Part shown: positions 1-7,934 of the stretch, one piece after another | Layout of the letters: each line of letters begins with the position of its first letter | How positions within the stretch are numbered: the stretch's first letter is position 1 | Source: Paracoccaceae bacterium | GTDB taxonomy: Bacteria > Pseudomonadota > Alphaproteobacteria > Rhodobacterales > Rhodobacteraceae | Reading direction: 5' to 3' | DNA length: 38,782 nt | NCBI GenBank assembly: GCA_028284605.1 | Contig: JANQRL010000006.1 | Coordinates: 1 to 38,782, forward strand | Made by a program: the position numbers and the translations under genes | The notes under the pieces: generated by a model | Told to the model about the DNA's origin: nothing | Seen by the model: only the letters and a program-made list of their open reading frames with translations | The model's database searches: none

Positions 1-2
1 CG

Positions 3-45
3 CAGACCCTTCGAAGGGTCTGGCAAAACCCTTCGAAGAGTTTTG
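3..45. repeat. Palindrome pair, family 2 (inverted copy)
   Basis: Two adjacent palindromes separated by one base. The first (3-22) has perfect 10-base arms, CAGACCCTTC and its complement. The second (24-45) has 11-base arms, CAAAACCCTTC against GAAGAGTTTTG, with one mismatched pair. The same two palindromes occur in the opposite order at 34409-34451 and 34512-34554, so this copy is the unit in inverted orientation. It lies downstream of the 3' end of the minus-strand response regulator gene. No T-tract follows, so it is not a textbook terminator. Function unknown. Confidence 0.85.
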
Positions 46-183
46 GCCCGCCTGAGCCGCGCCGCGCACCGGCTGCCGATCCGGTGGCCCTGCGATCGCG
101 TCGAGGGGCGGCGGCGTGCCCGGTGCGGGCGGGCCGGGTTCGGGCGGGGCGCCGCGCGTGCGCGCGCGCCGGTCCGGCCGGCC

Positions 184-918
184 TCAGATGAACGGGTTCG
201 CGGCCTCGAGCCGGTCCCGGACCAGCGCATCGAGCCGGGCGATGTCGCGCGCCACCGGTTCGCCCCGGTCGCGCCGTCCGGCAAGGCTTGCCACCGCGGC
301 ACCGAGATCGCGATCTGCCGCCGAGCGCGCCACGCCGCCGAGAAACTGCGTGACGTAGGACAGAGCCGCATCGCGCCCGGCATGACTGCCGTTCTCGTCC
401 GACAGCAGTTGCGCCGCATGGGCGAGATCGTCGCGAAATCCGACCGTGTCGGGCGCGACCCGCTCCGAGGGCACCGCGCGGGGCGCCGGCGGCTGCCGGT
501 CGTCGGGCAGATGGGCGAGGATTGCGGCCTGAAAGGCGCCGAGGCTGTCGAGCGGTTTGGCCAGGAACCCGTCCGCCCCGGCGGCCATCGCCGCCGCCTC
601 TCCGCCCGGATCGCCGGAACTGCCGAGGATCACGCCGACCCGCGGCACCGCATCGACAAGTTCGGCGATCAGCTCCGCCCCGGACCCGTCCGGCAGGCCG
701 AGATCGACGATCATCACCGTCGGGCGATAGACCCGCAGATGGCGGCGCGCCGCCTCCAGCGTGTCGGCGCGGCGGATCCGCGCGCCGGAGCGCTGGCAGA
801 GCAGGCGCAGCGCCTCGCAGGCGAAGCGGCTGTCCTCGACCGCGAGCACGGTCTGTCCCAGGAGCGGGCGTGCCGCTGTCGGCGCGGGGTTGGTCAAAAG
901 GTCTTCGAGCGGGTTCAT
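184..918 (-). CDS. Single-domain response regulator with C-terminal extension
   Basis: A 244-residue cytoplasmic signalling protein with an N-terminal receiver (CheY-like) domain at about residues 22-135. The acidic pair E28/D29, the probable phosphoacceptor D72 (in VDLGLPDGSG), S100/S101 and the conserved K121 (in AKPLD) are all visible. The C-terminal ~100 residues, after a Pro/Arg-rich linker, match no output domain I recognise: there is no HTH, GGDEF or HD motif. It may therefore act by protein contact or phosphotransfer. A GAGGAG ribosome site lies about 7 bases upstream of the ATG. No histidine kinase is next to it in the window. Confidence 0.85.
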   Translation of the reverse strand: MNPLEDLLTNPAPTAARPLLGQTVLAVEDSRFACEALRLLCQRSGARIRRADTLEAARRHLRVYRPTVMIVDLGLPDGSGAELIAELVDAVPRVGVILGSSGDPGGEAAAMAAGADGFLAKPLDSLGAFQAAILAHLPDDRQPPAPRAVPSERVAPDTVGFRDDLAHAAQLLSDENGSHAGRDAALSYVTQFLGGVARSAADRDLGAAVASLAGRRDRGEPVARDIARLDALVRDRLEAANPFI

Positions 919-1073
919 GGCGGCATCTCCTCATCCCAGGTCGGCGATCCTGGAGCCAGTGAAGCGCAGTTATGGTGAAGACCCGGTTAATGGCCCCCGG
1001 GCCGGTTGGTCGCGTTGCGGCGCTTCGGCAACACGGGCATAAGGCGCGGGTTGAAGCCTCGCGAGGTCCCGCC

Positions 1074-1478
1074 ATGATCGGCCGCCTGAACCATGTCGCC
1101 ATCGCCGTTCCCGATCTCGACGCCGCCGCGGCGCAGTATCGCGGCGCGCTCGGGGCCGAGGTCGGCCCGCCTCACGACGAGCCCGATCACGGCGTCACGG
1201 TGATCTTCATCGAGCTGCCCAACACCAAGATCGAGCTGCTCTACCCGCTCGGCGCGGACAGCCCGATCCGGGGCTTTCTGGAGAAGAACCCGTCGGGCGG
1301 CATCCACCATGTCTGCTATGAGGTCGCCGATATCGTCGCGGCCCGGGACCGGCTGCTGGCCGAGGGCGCCCGCGTCCTTGGCGGCGGCGAGCCGAAGATC
1401 GGCGCCCATGGCAAGCCGGTCCTGTTTCTGCATCCGAAGGATTTCAACGGCTGCCTGATCGAGCTCGAGGAGGTCTGA
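1074..1478 (+). CDS. mce: Methylmalonyl-CoA epimerase
   Basis: A 134-residue VOC-fold metalloenzyme that interconverts (2S)- and (2R)-methylmalonyl-CoA in the propionyl-CoA to succinyl-CoA route. It begins MIGRLNHVAIAVPDLDAAA, with the first metal-ligand His in NHVAIAVPD. A second His lies in GGIHHVCYEV, and the terminal glutamate motif is in GCLIELEE; all are typical of the family, as is the length. The reading frame stays open upstream of 1074, but the homologous start is the ATG at 1074. The stop shares its A with the ATG of the next gene (TGATG), indicating translational coupling to the DUF1467 protein, an arrangement I recall from related alphaproteobacteria. Confidence 0.93.
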   Translation: MIGRLNHVAIAVPDLDAAAAQYRGALGAEVGPPHDEPDHGVTVIFIELPNTKIELLYPLGADSPIRGFLEKNPSGGIHHVCYEVADIVAARDRLLAEGARVLGGGEPKIGAHGKPVLFLHPKDFNGCLIELEEV

Positions 1479-1762
1479 TGGGCATCACCTCCGCCATTGT
1501 TCTGTTCGCCGTGGTCTGGTTCATGGTGTTCTTCGTGGTCCTGCCGCTGCGGCTGACGACTCAAGGAGAGGCCGGGGAGGTCGTGCCGGGGACCCACAAG
1601 AGCGCGCCGGCCGAACTCAATCTGCGCCGCAAGCTGCGGGTGACGACGCTCTGGGCGGTGGTGATCTGGGCCCTGCTAGCGGGCATCCTGCTGTCGGGCG
1701 CGATCAGTGTGCGCGATATCGACTGGTTCGACCGGATGTCGACGCCGGAGGTGAGCCGCTAG
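1478..1762 (+). CDS. DUF1467 family membrane protein
   Basis: A small inner-membrane protein of 94 residues with two predicted transmembrane segments (about 5-25 and 55-77). They are separated by a charged loop containing LPLRLTTQGE and a KSAPAELNLRRKLRVTT segment, which is the DUF1467 signature. The function is not known. Its start overlaps the mce stop by one base, so the two are almost certainly co-translated. Nothing in the protein suggests an enzyme. Confidence 0.88.
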   Translation: MGITSAIVLFAVVWFMVFFVVLPLRLTTQGEAGEVVPGTHKSAPAELNLRRKLRVTTLWAVVIWALLAGILLSGAISVRDIDWFDRMSTPEVSR

Positions 1763-2065
1763 GGTGTGGTGGCCGGCTGAACCGGCGAAGGCGTCATCGA
1801 CAAGAGCCTACCTTTCGCTCCACGCGCGCCGGGCATTGACAGACCGGGGGATGGCGATCCAACGGCCGAGCTACGTCGCTTTATGCCCGCCAAACACATC
1901 CCCAACTCCGAGCTCCGCGCCTACACCAGCCCAATCGCCAGCCCGCCGGACCGGTCTGTCGATGCCCGGCGCCTGCGGCGCTATTCGGGCGAGGACATGG
2001 AACAACGCGGCTCGCCCGGACGCGGCTCCGAGACCGGTCGGCGCAGTTTTACCATCAGCGAGCCC
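1763..2065. other. Intergenic region with no supported gene
   Basis: This 303-base gap lies between the convergent DUF1467 gene and the EI24-family gene. Open frames cross it on the plus strand, but their composition (Pro/Arg/Ser-rich) and lack of any recognisable motif suggest chance openness in GC-rich DNA. No tRNA cloverleaf, strong hairpin with a T-run, or repeat of the arrays found elsewhere in the window was seen. Confidence 0.5.
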
Positions 2066-2749
2066 CTAGCTCACCCGGTGATAGAGATGGGTGAAGGTGG
2101 CCGCGCCGAGGATCGGCACGAAGAGGTTGAGGATCGGCACCGTCAGGGGCACCGCCATCAGGCAGCCGGCGACCCATATCTCTAGCTGGTTGCGCCTGCG
2201 CAGGGCCTTCGCGCCGTCACGCCCCTCGCGCCGCATCGCCGCGATCTGGAAATACTCGCGCCCGAGCAGGTAGCCGTTCAGCGCGTAGAAGATCGGCAGC
2301 GCCGCGAAGGGAAAGAGCACATAGGCGATCAGCGCCAGGAGGTTCGCGCCGATCAGCACGCCGAGGAAATTGACCGTGTCGCGGATCACATCGCTCCAGG
2401 GCAGGCGCGGCACCGGGGCGAGGTCCGGGTAGTGGGCGTCCTCCACCGCCTGGGCCACGTCGTCGAGAAAGAGCGAGGTGATCGCCGAAGCCACCGGCAC
2501 CATCAGGAAGGCCGAGAGCACCAGCATCAGGACGAGCGAGCCCAGCCCCAGCAGATCGCCTACGGTATCGATCGGGCCGACGCCGGGGATTTCGATCCCG
2601 CCCACGGTTGAAGCGTTGATCAGCCAGAGCACCAGGGCGTAGACCCCGACCAGTAGGGCGAAGGTCAGCGCGATGCCGAGGCCCAGCACCCGGCGAAAGC
2701 GCGGGTCCGAGAGCTGGGCCAGCGCCTTGCCGAAATCGGTCAGGATCAC
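2066..2749 (-). CDS. EI24 domain / CysZ-like membrane protein
   Basis: A 227-residue integral membrane protein with about four hydrophobic segments (around 22-45, 70-95, 140-165, 195-220). It has the family pattern DVAQAVEDAHYP after the second segment and GREYF in the loop before the last. EI24/CysZ proteins include sulfate permeases, but the alphaproteobacterial branch is not well characterised, so sulfate transport is only a possibility. The start codon is GTG; it overlaps the stop of the upstream nitroreductase gene by four bases (GTGA), which decides the start and implies coupling. Confidence 0.85.
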   Translation of the reverse strand: MILTDFGKALAQLSDPRFRRVLGLGIALTFALLVGVYALVLWLINASTVGGIEIPGVGPIDTVGDLLGLGSLVLMLVLSAFLMVPVASAITSLFLDDVAQAVEDAHYPDLAPVPRLPWSDVIRDTVNFLGVLIGANLLALIAYVLFPFAALPIFYALNGYLLGREYFQIAAMRREGRDGAKALRRRNQLEIWVAGCLMAVPLTVPILNLFVPILGAATFTHLYHRVS

Positions 2750-3324
2750 GTGGCGACCCAGGTGGTGATCGCGTCGAGATCGGGTCGCGGCCGCTCCGGA
2801 GGCGCATTCGTTTCGGTGCCGAGATGGATCAAGCCGGCCACCGATTCCTCCGGGCCAAGCCCGAGGGTCTCCTGCACGAAGACCGCGTCGTGGGAGGCCC
2901 AGCCGGAGAGCCAGTTCGCGCCCCAGCCCGAGGCCAGCGCGGCGTTCAAGAGCGCCAGACAGACCGCGCCGGCGGAATAGATCTGTTCGATATGGGGGAT
3001 CTTCTCGACCGGTTTCGGCGATGAGACCACTGCGACGGCGAGGCCGGAGCGTTTCAGTTCCGCCGCCGCCTTGTCGATCTTCTCCGGCTCCAGGCCGAGC
3101 GCCTGCCCGCGTGCAGGCACCGCGGCGGCGAGCCGGTCGAGCGCCGCGGCCTCGAGCACGATGAAGCGCCAGGGCTCGAGCTTGCCGTGATCTGGGCTGC
3201 GGGCGGCGGCGGTGAGGATCGTGCGCAAAGTCTCCCGGTCGGGATAGGGGCCGGTGAGCGTCTTCGCGGGGCGCGAGCGGCGGGTCAGCAGGAAGTCGAG
3301 CGCGGCGGGGTTAGGCGTGGTCAT
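2746..3324 (-). CDS. Nitroreductase family protein (YdjA-like)
   Basis: A 192-residue FMN-dependent oxidoreductase. It begins MTTPNPAALDFLLTRRSRPAK, where the RRS motif contacts the flavin phosphate. It continues with AARSPDHGKLEPWRF, the single-domain YdjA-type variant of the nitroreductase fold, and a C-terminal GLIHLGTE segment. The frame is open upstream to 3624 through a palindrome array, but that stretch is low-complexity Arg/Ala and not part of the family, so the ATG at 3324 is chosen. It is followed with a four-base overlap by the EI24-family gene. The physiological substrate is unknown. Confidence 0.9.
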   Translation of the reverse strand: MTTPNPAALDFLLTRRSRPAKTLTGPYPDRETLRTILTAAARSPDHGKLEPWRFIVLEAAALDRLAAAVPARGQALGLEPEKIDKAAAELKRSGLAVAVVSSPKPVEKIPHIEQIYSAGAVCLALLNAALASGWGANWLSGWASHDAVFVQETLGLGPEESVAGLIHLGTETNAPPERPRPDLDAITTWVAT

Positions 3325-3485
3325 GGGATGTCCTGTCGCATCGCATCTAAACACTTGCCGCCGGGGCTGCCAGAGCCCGGGCGGACGACGGACCTGGCCG
3401 CGTTTCGCGACGGTGCTGGGACCGGAGGCAGCCTGCCTCGGGACGGCCACCGCTTCAACGGGCAGTGGCCGCCGCGCCGGGCTGG

Positions 3486-3600
3486 AAGGCGCGTCGACGC
3501 GCCTTGTCGAAGCGCCGCCCGTGGCGCTTCGGTGCGCCGCGTCGACGCGGCGGGGGACGCGCTTTCGAAAGCGCGTGAACACGGCCCGTCGACGGGCCGT
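3486..3600. repeat. Five-palindrome array, family 1 (copy B)
   Basis: Five consecutive palindromes start at about 3486, 3510, 3534, 3557 and 3581, so the period is 23-24 bases. P1 (3486-3505) has arms AAGGCGCGTC. P2 (3508-3531) has arms CGAAGCGCC with a changed six-base centre. P3 (3535-3552) has arms CGCCGCGTC, P4 (3557-3576) ACGCGCTTTC, and P5 (3581-3600) ACGGCCCGTC. All but P2 are perfect, and P1, P3 and P5 share the centre GTCGAC. The array sits between the start of the nitroreductase gene and the 3' end of the HDAC-like gene. Near-identical arrays in the same order lie at 7935-8026 and 38657-38770. Confidence 0.9.
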
Positions 3601-3750
3601 CCCACCGCCTGCGGCACCGATCATCGGGGTTCGGAGGGGATCGGGCGCGGCTGGCGGGCGAGGATCGAGGCCCCCGATCCCCCTCGCTCCGCCCCCGACG
3701 CGTCGTCTGTTCCGGCGTCTTGCGGCGTCTGGCGCCGGGCGCCCAGGGGG

Positions 3751-4854
3751 TCAGCCGAGCGCGGCGACCATCTCGCCGATCAGCCCGCCGACGAAGGCGT
3801 CGAAGCGCGACCCGGGCTGGCGCTGGGAATAGGCCGGCTCCATCGGGTCCGCGACGCGGATCGCGCTGCCGGTCAGTTCTTCGAGCACCTGATGGCCGCA
3901 GAGCGGCACGTAGAACTCCGAATAGCCGCCCTCATGGACCATCGCGAGCCGCCCGCCGCAGATCTCGTCGGCCAGTTCCATCACCAGGCGGGTCATCTCG
4001 CGGAACGTGCCGGCGGTGGCGAGCATCCGGCCCAGTGGGTCGATCAGCGCGGCGTCGAAGCCGCAGGCGACGATCAGCACCTCCGGCTCATGGGCCCGGA
4101 TCGCGGGCAGGGCGAGGCGCTGCATCGCCTCCAGATAGCCCCTGTGCCCGGTTCCGGCGGGGAGCGGGATGTTGAGGTTGGCGCCCGCGCCGGCGCCCTC
4201 GCCCCGGACCTCGAACCCCCCGGTCTCGATCGGATAGTTGCGTTCCTGATGCAGCGAGACGGTGAGCACGTCGGGGTCGGAGAGGAAGACCGCCTCGGTG
4301 CCGTTGCCGTGGTGGACATCCCAGTCGAGCACGGCAAAGCGGCTCGCCAGCCCGGCGGCGCGGGCGGCCTCAACCGCGATGGCGATGTTGGCGAGGAGGC
4401 AGAACCCGTTCGGCCGGTCGGGCTCGCAGTGATGGCCGGGCGGGCGCGAGAGGGCGTAGGCGTTCCCGACATCGCCCCGCAGCACGTCGAAGAGCGCCTG
4501 TTTCGCGAGCCCCGCGGACAGGGCCGCGATCTCGTAGCCCTCCGGCCCGAAGGGCGCGCGCAGGCCCAGCTCTCCGCCGCCGGCATCGGAGGCCGCCCTG
4601 AACGCGTCGAGATAGCTCGCCGGGTGGACGCGGCGCAGGTCCTCCTGAGTGGCCGGCTCGGCGCCCCGCATCCTCATCTCGGCGGCGAGGCCGGAGACCT
4701 CGATCAGATTGCGCAGGCGGCGCTTGGTCTCCGGGTTTTCCGGCAGGCCCCCGGCGGCCGGGGGCTGGATAAATCCGCCCACCGGCACCATGCCCGCGTA
4801 ATTGCCGCCGGAATGCCAGAAGCAGCGCTCCGCCCAGTAAAACCCCGTGGCCAT
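3751..4854 (-). CDS. Class II histone-deacetylase-like amidohydrolase
   Basis: A 367-residue zinc amidohydrolase of the arginase/deacetylase superfamily. Visible catalytic features are the double His in RPPGHHCEP (H141/H142), the zinc-binding DWDVHHGNGT motif (D179 and H181), a further Asp in ACGFDAALIDPLG, and the Tyr in VHEGGYSEFYV. Bacterial members include acetylpolyamine amidohydrolases and enzymes of unknown acyl-lysine or acyl-amine substrates; there is no basis here for choosing. A 79-residue conserved-looking gene ends two bases upstream of its ATG on the same strand, suggesting an operon with that gene first. Confidence 0.9.
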   Translation of the reverse strand: MATGFYWAERCFWHSGGNYAGMVPVGGFIQPPAAGGLPENPETKRRLRNLIEVSGLAAEMRMRGAEPATQEDLRRVHPASYLDAFRAASDAGGGELGLRAPFGPEGYEIAALSAGLAKQALFDVLRGDVGNAYALSRPPGHHCEPDRPNGFCLLANIAIAVEAARAAGLASRFAVLDWDVHHGNGTEAVFLSDPDVLTVSLHQERNYPIETGGFEVRGEGAGAGANLNIPLPAGTGHRGYLEAMQRLALPAIRAHEPEVLIVACGFDAALIDPLGRMLATAGTFREMTRLVMELADEICGGRLAMVHEGGYSEFYVPLCGHQVLEELTGSAIRVADPMEPAYSQRQPGSRFDAFVGGLIGEMVAALG

Positions 4855-4855
4855 C

Positions 4856-5095
4856 TCAGCCCGGTGCCTTGCGCAGGCGATAGACGCCTTCGGGCAGGTT
4901 CAGCGCCGCCGAGAGGTCGCGGACCTGCTCCAGCGACAGGGTGATCTTGAGATCGCGGTCGCTGCGCGGGTCGTACTGCTCCACCGTGATGCAATCCTCG
5001 AAGGCGGTCAGCACCACATCCTCCTGCAAGGGCTGCGTGCCCTCATCGACCAGGGTGACGATGGTGGCGTCGAAATCGTGCTCGATGGTGAACAT
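4856..5095 (-). CDS. Small hypothetical acidic protein upstream of HDAC-like gene
   Basis: A 79-residue soluble protein starting MFTIEHDFDATIVTLVDEG, with alternating beta-like segments and a C-terminal helix-like stretch (LEQVRDLSAALNLPEG). I do not recognise the family. The ATG at 5095 is the first in a frame with good coding character. It ends directly before the HDAC-like gene (the two are not overlapping, one base apart), so co-transcription is likely. No signal peptide, membrane segment or cysteine pair is present. It could be a binding partner of the enzyme, but that is only an inference from position. Confidence 0.7.
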   Translation of the reverse strand: MFTIEHDFDATIVTLVDEGTQPLQEDVVLTAFEDCITVEQYDPRSDRDLKITLSLEQVRDLSAALNLPEGVYRLRKAPG

Positions 5096-5246
5096 GGCGC
5101 CGACCCTACCCGCACGGCGTGGCGATGCAACCGGCGGCCGGCTCGCGCGGCTGTGTCTGGCGCCATCCTGCCCCTATGTTAGATTGGGCAGGGCCCCCGG
5201 ACAGGCGTGACCGGCGGAGCACAAACGTAACCTTTGGAGTTGGCGG

Positions 5247-5978
5247 ATGCGTGGTGCAGTTCTCGTCTTGGCAGCGATGCTGGGCCTTGGCGCCTGCGCG
5301 CCGGCGCCGGGCCCGGTTCCGACTGCCACGGTCGAACCGGTCATCGCACCCGCCCCTGGTGACAGGTCCGGCCTGCCGCGGGATGCCCGGGTCGTGGCCC
5401 GGGATTTCGTGACCGTCGTCAATGTTCTCGAACCCGTGGCCGAACGCGAATGCCGTTCCCGACAGCCGGGCTTTGACTGCGATTTCAACATCGTGGTGGA
5501 TGATCGCCCCGGCATCCCGCCCAATGCCTTTCAGACCGTCGACGACAATGGCCGGCCGATCATCGTCTTCACCCTCTCGCTTCTGGCGGAGACCGCCAAT
5601 CGCGACGAGATTGCCTTCGTCATGGCCCATGAAGCGGCCCATCATATCGCGGGGCATCTGGGCCGGCAGCGGCAGGTGGCGACGGTGGGCGCGGTGGTCT
5701 TCGGCCAGCTTGCGGGAGCGCTCGGTGCCAATTCGGAGGATGCCGTGCGTCAGGCCCAGGAGATCGGCGCCGCGGTGGGTGCGCGGACCTACTCCAAGGA
5801 GTTCGAGCTGGAGGCCGATGCGCTCGGCACGATCATCGCCGCCCGGGCCGGGTTCGATCCGGTGCGGGGGGCGGAATTCTTCTGGCGCATCCCCGATCCC
5901 GGCGACCAGTTCCTCGGCACCCATCCGCCCAATGCCGAGCGGGTGGCCATCGTGCGCCGGACCGCGGCGGGTCTCTGA
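5247..5978 (+). CDS. M48 family metalloprotease lipoprotein
   Basis: A 243-residue secreted zinc protease. The N-terminus is a lipoprotein signal with lipobox LGAC, the lipidated Cys being residue 17. The catalytic HEAAH motif is at residues 128-132, and the third ligand is in ELEADALG (E189). A C-terminal THPPNAERV segment is typical of M48 (BepA/LoiP-like) proteases involved in outer-membrane protein quality control. It lacks the TPR domain of BepA, so it resembles the short LoiP/YcaL type. It stands alone, divergent from the upstream hypothetical gene. Confidence 0.9.
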   Translation: MRGAVLVLAAMLGLGACAPAPGPVPTATVEPVIAPAPGDRSGLPRDARVVARDFVTVVNVLEPVAERECRSRQPGFDCDFNIVVDDRPGIPPNAFQTVDDNGRPIIVFTLSLLAETANRDEIAFVMAHEAAHHIAGHLGRQRQVATVGAVVFGQLAGALGANSEDAVRQAQEIGAAVGARTYSKEFELEADALGTIIAARAGFDPVRGAEFFWRIPDPGDQFLGTHPPNAERVAIVRRTAAGL

Positions 5979-6337
5979 GGGTCAGAGCGGGGCGGGTGGC
6001 GCGATTTCGCCCCCCGGTGTCATCGGGCAAGACGCCCGGCATCGGCTCCCACCGTCGTCGGCCCGATCCGCCCGGATGCAATCCGCGCCCTCGGCGCCGC
6101 AATGTCCTCGCTGCGCGGGCGTCGGCCGCGGACCTGCCGGCGCTGCGTGCGGTCAGATGAAGGCGTCGGGGTGCCGTCGGCTCGCGCTGACGGCACCAGC
6201 CCTGTCCGTCCGCCCTTGGTCGTCCTTGTGTCCCTGACGCCCCCCCCTGTCGGTTCCGCTGGATGCGTCGGGAACGGGCTGTCGCGATACCTCTGTCTCG
6301 GACGCGTCGAGAGCCGGACGGGCGGCTCCGATCTGCC
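5979..6337. other. Intergenic region with no supported gene
   Basis: This gap of about 360 bases lies between the converging M48 gene and a small minus-strand membrane-protein gene. The open frames crossing it are Arg/Pro/Ser-rich and resemble no family. No palindrome array, tRNA or T-tailed hairpin was found in it. Confidence 0.5.
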
Positions 6338-6637
6338 TCAGAACCTGAACTGGCGCCTCGGGCGACTGGCGGATCCGCGGCGGAGACGGAGCACGATCGC
6401 CACGGTCGAGATCACGATCCAGAAGAGCTGGATCAGGGCCGCCGCGAGGTTGAAGGCGGCCATCAGGCCGAAGAGAACGCAGGCCGCGGCGAGCCAGTTG
6501 ATCACGAAATAGGCGATGGAATGCGAGGTCAGCCGGTGCAGCGTGAGAAGCGTGTAGTTCATCACGTAAAGGCAGAAACCGGTGACGCCGACGACATCGA
6601 ACAGCGACACGGTGGCGAGAAACGACGGATCAATCAT
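6338..6637 (-). CDS. CBU_0592-like small membrane protein
   Basis: A 99-residue integral membrane protein with three predicted transmembrane segments. It carries the features VVGVTGFCLYVMNY and LFWIVISTVAIVLRLRR, which resemble the CBU_0592-type family. The function is unknown. The ATG at 6637 (MIDPSFLATVSLF) is preferred. An in-frame TTG at 6664 would add nine residues (SQVRLPSA...), and neither has a clear ribosome site. It ends in an Arg-rich cytoplasmic tail. It is encoded upstream on the same strand relative to no close partner. Confidence 0.72.
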   Translation of the reverse strand: MIDPSFLATVSLFDVVGVTGFCLYVMNYTLLTLHRLTSHSIAYFVINWLAAACVLFGLMAAFNLAAALIQLFWIVISTVAIVLRLRRGSASRPRRQFRF

Positions 6638-6720
6638 GGCGGACGGCAATCGCACTTGGCTCAAATGCGGCCGATCCTAGCTGGTCTGTCCGGTGGCGGA
6701 AGTCAGGGCAACCTGACCTC

Positions 6721-7407
6721 TCAGGCGGTGCCGATGGTAAGCGCGCCCCAGGCGATGACCGCGAAGAAGCAGCCCGAAGCGGCCAGGACGAAGCCGTGCC
6801 AGATCGCGTTCTGGAACTTCATGCCGTCGACATGAAACAGAAGCGCGCCGATCGTGTAGAGCAGCCCGCCCGACAGGATCAGCGCCAGTCCGCCGATGGG
6901 CAGGGTCTGGGCCAGCGGCCAGACCAGCAGCACGCTGAGCCAGCCGAGGGCAAGGTAGAGCAGGGTGGCGAAGCCGCCCGGCGCCTTCCAGTAGAACAGC
7001 TTGGTGATCGCGCCGATGGCTGCCAGTGCCCAGATCACCGCCAGCATCGTCCAGGCGAAGGCGGAGCCGAGGAAGGCGACGAGCGGCGTATAGGTGCCGG
7101 CGATCTTGAGATAGATCGCGGCGTGGTCGATGCGGCGGAAGACCGGGCGCCACTCCTCCCACGGGGTCATGTGGTAGAAGGCCGAGGCGACGAAGGTCGC
7201 GATCAGCGCGCCGGCATAGACGGAAAGCGCGAGGATGGTGCCGGGGCCGGCCTGGCCCGCCGCGAGGACGATCAGCAGCACCGCGCCAGTGATCGCCAGG
7301 ATGACCCCGATGGCATGAAGCGTACCGTCGGCGATCCGCTCGCCCCGCGTCTGGACGGGATAGCCGGTACGGGTCAGGGCCCGGGTCTGGTTGGGAACAC
7401 GCGCCAT
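6721..7407 (-). CDS. Hemolysin III / PAQR family membrane protein
   Basis: A 228-residue seven-transmembrane protein of the HlyIII (YqfA/PAQR-like) family, part of the CREST hydrolase superfamily. The conserved putative metal site is seen in SAFYHM, in RIDHAAIYLKIAGTYTPL, and in FHVDGMKF followed by AIWHGFV. The first membrane segment begins near residue 33, after a charged cytoplasmic N-terminus. Despite the name, bacterial members are mostly membrane-homeostasis proteins, not proven toxins. The ceramidase-family protein at 22746-23405 is a second CREST member in this window. Confidence 0.9.
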   Translation of the reverse strand: MARVPNQTRALTRTGYPVQTRGERIADGTLHAIGVILAITGAVLLIVLAAGQAGPGTILALSVYAGALIATFVASAFYHMTPWEEWRPVFRRIDHAAIYLKIAGTYTPLVAFLGSAFAWTMLAVIWALAAIGAITKLFYWKAPGGFATLLYLALGWLSVLLVWPLAQTLPIGGLALILSGGLLYTIGALLFHVDGMKFQNAIWHGFVLAASGCFFAVIAWGALTIGTA

Positions 7408-7566
7408 ACTCGAGACTTAGCGCAAAACGGCCGAATGCCATCCGGTTCCGTCGCGTCAGGTCGGTTGGCCCCGGGCCGATCTCGTCAAGTCGCCCGGTTT
7501 GACACAGGACAAAGACGGCCCGTCCCGGTTTTCGAAGAGTGGCGCGGCACGCAGCAGAGGTCGATC

Positions 7567-7836
7567 ATGCCTGACACCCGAATCCACCCGATGGGCGCCG
7601 CCCGCGACCATTTCTTCCTGACCCTCGGCATGGCCAAAGCCTGCGGCGCCGATCTGAGCGAGGCGCTGGCGGACGGGCGGATCACGCAGGAGGAATATGC
7701 CTCGATCATGACCGCCTGCCGCACCTGCAAGAAGCCCGGCGCGTGCTCCAAACTTCTGGCGACCTTCGACGAGTTGATCGCGGCGCCGGACTATTGCGTG
7801 AACCGCGACAAGCTCGCCGAGATCGCGGCGGAGTAG
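7567..7836 (+). CDS. DUF6455 family protein
   Basis: An 89-residue soluble protein with a cysteine-rich core (CRTCKKPGAC), one upstream Cys (AKACGA) and a late Cys (DYCVN), as in the DUF6455 family common in Rhodobacterales. The Cys spacing suggests metal or redox binding, but no activity is established. The ATG at 7567 gives the family-like start MPDTRIHPMG; the open frame upstream lacks similarity. It converges on the dtd gene, with a palindrome array (7935-8026) filling the junction. Confidence 0.8.
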   Translation: MPDTRIHPMGAARDHFFLTLGMAKACGADLSEALADGRITQEEYASIMTACRTCKKPGACSKLLATFDELIAAPDYCVNRDKLAEIAAE

Positions 7837-7934
7837 GGCGGGAAGGCCGTCCGTCGGGCGACAGTAAGCCCCGAACAGCCGGCCAAGGAAATGCGACCTG
7901 ATCCCGAAGCGACGGCGCCCGATATCCGAGGGGG

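Noticed and set aside
43-978. A 311-residue open frame on the plus strand opposite the response regulator
   Set aside because: It is antisense to the response regulator, whose receiver motifs are clear. The frame is Arg/Ala/Gly-rich with no motif, as expected for GC-rich shadow frames.
1763-2065. A tRNA or small gene between the DUF1467 and EI24-family genes
   Set aside because: No cloverleaf could be drawn and open frames there show no coding character.
3486-3600. CRISPR array
   Set aside because: The units are not identical repeats with variable spacers; each unit is a different palindrome, spacers are only about four bases, and no Cas gene is nearby.
3187-4944. A 585-residue plus-strand open frame opposite the HDAC-like gene
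   Set aside because: Antisense to a protein with an intact catalytic DWDVHHGNGT motif, and it runs through palindrome array B; no recognisable domain.
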